Positions 61,769 through 64,000 of a DNA stretch of 64,000 nucleotides are shown piece after piece; positions within the stretch are counted from its first letter, which is position 1, and the number at the start of each line of letters is the position of its first letter. Both the position numbers and the translations under genes were made by a program. The DNA is from Phallusia mammillata. Taxonomy: Eukaryota; Chordata; Ascidiacea; Phlebobranchia; Ascidiidae. A model generated the notes under the pieces. That model worked only from the letters and a program-made list of their open reading frames with translations, had not been told where the DNA came from and did no database searches. The stretch spans positions 88,875-152,874 of the forward strand of contig QLIY01000314.1 in the NCBI GenBank assembly GCA_003260075.1, given 5' to 3'.

Positions 61769-61850
61769 CAGTGGTGGGATTTAGCCGATGCCCATCGGTT
61801 GGATAGAACCGTCACACGAAATTTTATGAGATCAGCAAACCGGTTAGCAA
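61769..61850 (+). mobile_element. Left-end fragment of a GTGGTGGGATTC MITE
   Basis: Begins CAGTGGTGGGATTTAGCCG and continues through ATTTTATGAGATCAGC, as in the 22436 element, then diverges. The right end is missing. Confidence 0.8.
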
Positions 61851-62793
61851 ACGGTGCCCCAAATTTCTCCAGCGGTTTCCCAAAATTTGCCAGTAGCCTA
61901 ATAAATAATTCGTTTAAGCAAATATGGCTATTTTTTGGTATTTAAATGAAACACTTGCGGTCTCTTAAAACTATTTAGCGGTCACCCAAACCAAACCTTA
62001 AAAAAACCTGCGCCTATGGCTATGTATGACGAAACGGCTTTGTTTACGGTTTTCGACCAAACAAACCACTTGTCATTTGGTCTTCGTTTTTTCTAATTTT
62101 TGTTCTCACCATCGTTTGTATTTGAGGTAAAGTATATGGTTTCCAGAATGACGTTATTTGCTTTTGTGCCATATGCCTAAGCCCGAGTTCGAATCATCTC
62201 ATTTCTTCCATAAATTGTTTTGGAGATAAGAAATGTTTTTTATTGTCGCTCCAAGTCAAGTGAATTTTTACTGGATTCAGTTTTTGCGCCAGTCTACTGA
62301 GCTGGCTAAAGCTCTAACTTGCTTAAGCCCTAAGTGGTGTATTTCTATGTAAAATGAGTTAATGCTGGTTATTACTTGCTTTTCACGGCCGAAGGGTTAA
62401 AGATATAAAGCGTATTAATAGGCTAAGCTAGATTTTAAAAGACCTAGTTTAAATTGTAAATATCTCTGCACATGTTTGTTTCCTGTGATAAAGTAACAAA
62501 GCAAAGGTCTAGATTAGTCTTCCTTTTTAGGCGAAATCGCCTCCTTTCTAGGGCATTGCTACCTAAAAGCCGGCCCCCATGAGATTGTTATTTTGAATGA
62601 AAGTTCTATAGACTCTTCAGCATTTGTGGACAATTAGATTCATACAGCAAAACGAAAACTTTACAATTAAGTTAACAATAAAACCCAATTTAATTGCTGC
62701 AACAGCACACAGACACAGGGTCAGTTTCACGCAGATCCAACGTATCTAAGCTAAGTTTTCATGTAGGCTACACCAACTTACTCTAGATTTACC

Positions 62794-63356
62794 AATGTAA
62801 ATGATACAAATACCTCGCAGTTTGGAAAGCGCTATAGTAAGCCTGTAGGAAATGTGAAAGCAAAACAAGTTCGAGGAAATGCTTGATACCGTTGTCTTTA
62901 AAAGAGGTCACCTTACAGCCCAGAAAAGTGTCACCTGTGGCAAATTAAATGCCCACAGCTTTGCTCTCGAGATCACAAAATACGAATCGCTAAAATACGA
63001 TGTTTTAAAATAGCAGCATGTGGCTCATGCGCCCCATGTAGCTACCTGGGGTTTGTTTGCAAGACCGATAAATTCTGCCTTTAGTTAGGTTAGTTTAACC
63101 GTAATTGCATATATTTATACAATCAGTAATTTTGAAATCGCCCCCAAACTCCAAAAATTGTTACAATCACCCTCCCCCCCCCCCAGACCGATAAATTCTG
63201 CCTTTAGTTAGGTTAGTTTAACCGTAATTGCACATATTTATACAATCAGTAATTTTGAAATCGCCCCAAACTCCAAAAATTGTTACAATCACCCTTCCCC
63301 CCCCCCAATGTAAATGATACAAATACCTCGCAGTTTGGAAAGCGCTATAGTAAGTC
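62794..63356. repeat. Dispersed duplication, second copy flanked by C-runs
   Basis: About 50 bp at 62794-62845 (AATGTAAATGATACAAATAC...) recurs at 63307-63356. The second copy lies between C10 (63297-63306) and C11 (63359-63369). Confidence 0.88.
63062..63293. repeat. 110-bp direct duplication around a C11 run
   Basis: Bases 63062-63172 recur at 63185-63293 with two or three differences, separated by about C11. Confidence 0.9.
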
Positions 63357-63437
63357 TGCCCCCCCCCCCTCGCGGGACGTCCTGTTGGAGAATCCTGATA
63401 TATGCACAAAGACTATCTATCGTATTTTGTAATATCT

Positions 63438-63588
63438 CTATGTTTAACAACGTTTACCATGCAATTGTAGTTTCACCACAATGTTATGTGTGACGTCATA
63501 AACGGTTCCCCCCCCCCCTATGTTTAACAACGTTTACCATGCAATTGTAGTTTCACCACAATGTTGTGTGTGACGTCATAAACGGTTG
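63438..63588. repeat. 70-bp direct duplication around a C11 run
   Basis: Bases 63438-63507 recur at 63518-63588 with one mismatch, separated by about C11. Confidence 0.9.
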
Positions 63589-63647
63589 TGATGCGTTGGG
63601 TTTATTGTGTAGTGAACGTGTCATTCTATTTTTACACGTGTTGTAGT

Positions 63648-64000
63648 CAGGGCTGCCAAAGCTTGGGTTTTGCCCCAAGATCTTGGGTTTTTACTTGACG
63701 TCTTGGGTTCTTGGGTTTTATTTTGAAAATTATAGCAATTCTTGGGTTTTGAGTCTTAGTGATGAAATCAATATATGTAAGAACTATTTTAACGAGAAAA
63801 GTTTTTCGGGTAGCTGCAGTGTTTAGGCCATTTTATCATCTCTTTTATTTTCTCTCTTTTCTAGACCCTAATTCTTTCTAGATAAGTATACAGGGAAAGC
63901 AATCGTTACACTTAAAAATGCAAATAAATCAATGCTCGTTAAACATAAAAACTCTAAATATACTGTAGACATTACTAATTTTATGAAAAAGAAAACAGAT
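63648..64000 (+). mobile_element. Possible hAT-like element cut by the window end
   Basis: Begins CAGGGCTGCCAAAGC and contains repeated CTTGGGTTTT words. CAGGGCTGNCAA is a plausible hAT terminus, but the other end lies outside the window. Confidence 0.4.

Larger units (their letters stand above)
61223..62793. other. Region after the CIB gene, no gene seen
   Basis: Contains the CIB 3' region with AATAAA at 61670-61675 and a MITE fragment at 61769-61850. Nothing else was recognised. Confidence 0.5.

Noticed and set aside
62180..62320. Possible tRNA-derived SINE (A-box-like and B-box-like words on the minus strand)
   Set aside because: The boxes are about 110 bp apart, too far for a typical Pol III promoter, and no cloverleaf or tail could be formed.

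Overview
The window is eukaryotic and most likely from an invertebrate chordate, probably an ascidian tunicate. It is AT-rich, with spliced genes about 10 kb apart and introns from about 60 bp to a few kb. It carries a SoxF-type gene and many short non-autonomous DNA transposons. The species cannot be named from sequence alone.

Five spliced genes and one intronless gene can be followed from start to stop. In order they are: an RRM-MYND-triple-Tudor protein of the TDRD1 type (589-3339, +, one exon); cytosolic acetyl-CoA synthetase ACSS2 (5890-14286, +, 14 exons); a BTB-C2H2 zinc-finger transcription factor (21285-16192, -, 13 exons); a SoxF HMG-box factor (28884-34008, +, 5 exons); the G-patch telomerase inhibitor PINX1 (53269-47793, -, 8 exons); and a calcium- and integrin-binding EF-hand protein of the CIB family (56945-61222, +, 6 exons). 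Exon boundaries were assigned by reading GT-AG sites and checking that every phase joins. SoxF and PINX1 are neighbours here, as SOX7 and PINX1 are on human 8p23, so this pair may be ancient chordate microsynteny.

The rest is mostly mobile DNA. A full-length Tx1/L1-type LINE (41973-47294) has an exact 16-bp target duplication, a poly-A tail and an intact 1255-codon ORF2, but ORF1 is split by a frame change. At least ten hAT-type MITEs or fragments are present, many with exact 8-bp target duplications, and some are nested. Two inverted Helitron-like elements, in introns of PINX1 and CIB, share a 9-bp hairpin at one end, a CTAG end and 129-bp internal repeats; one also carries a run of 94 C. 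A decayed 1.85-kb segment with 23-bp inverted ends holds converging THAP and P2X7-C-terminal-like remnants.

A recurrent oddity is a segment of 50-150 bp followed by 8-12 G or C and then a near-identical copy of the same segment. It occurs at least ten times, and one copy ends at an ambiguous base. The simplest reading is an assembly artefact (haplotype ends joined through poly-G read tails), but it needs a raw-read check before these stretches are trusted.

The six genes have unrelated roles (piRNA/germ granule, acetyl-CoA supply, two transcription factors, telomere/nucleolus, calcium signalling) and no operon-like arrangement is seen.
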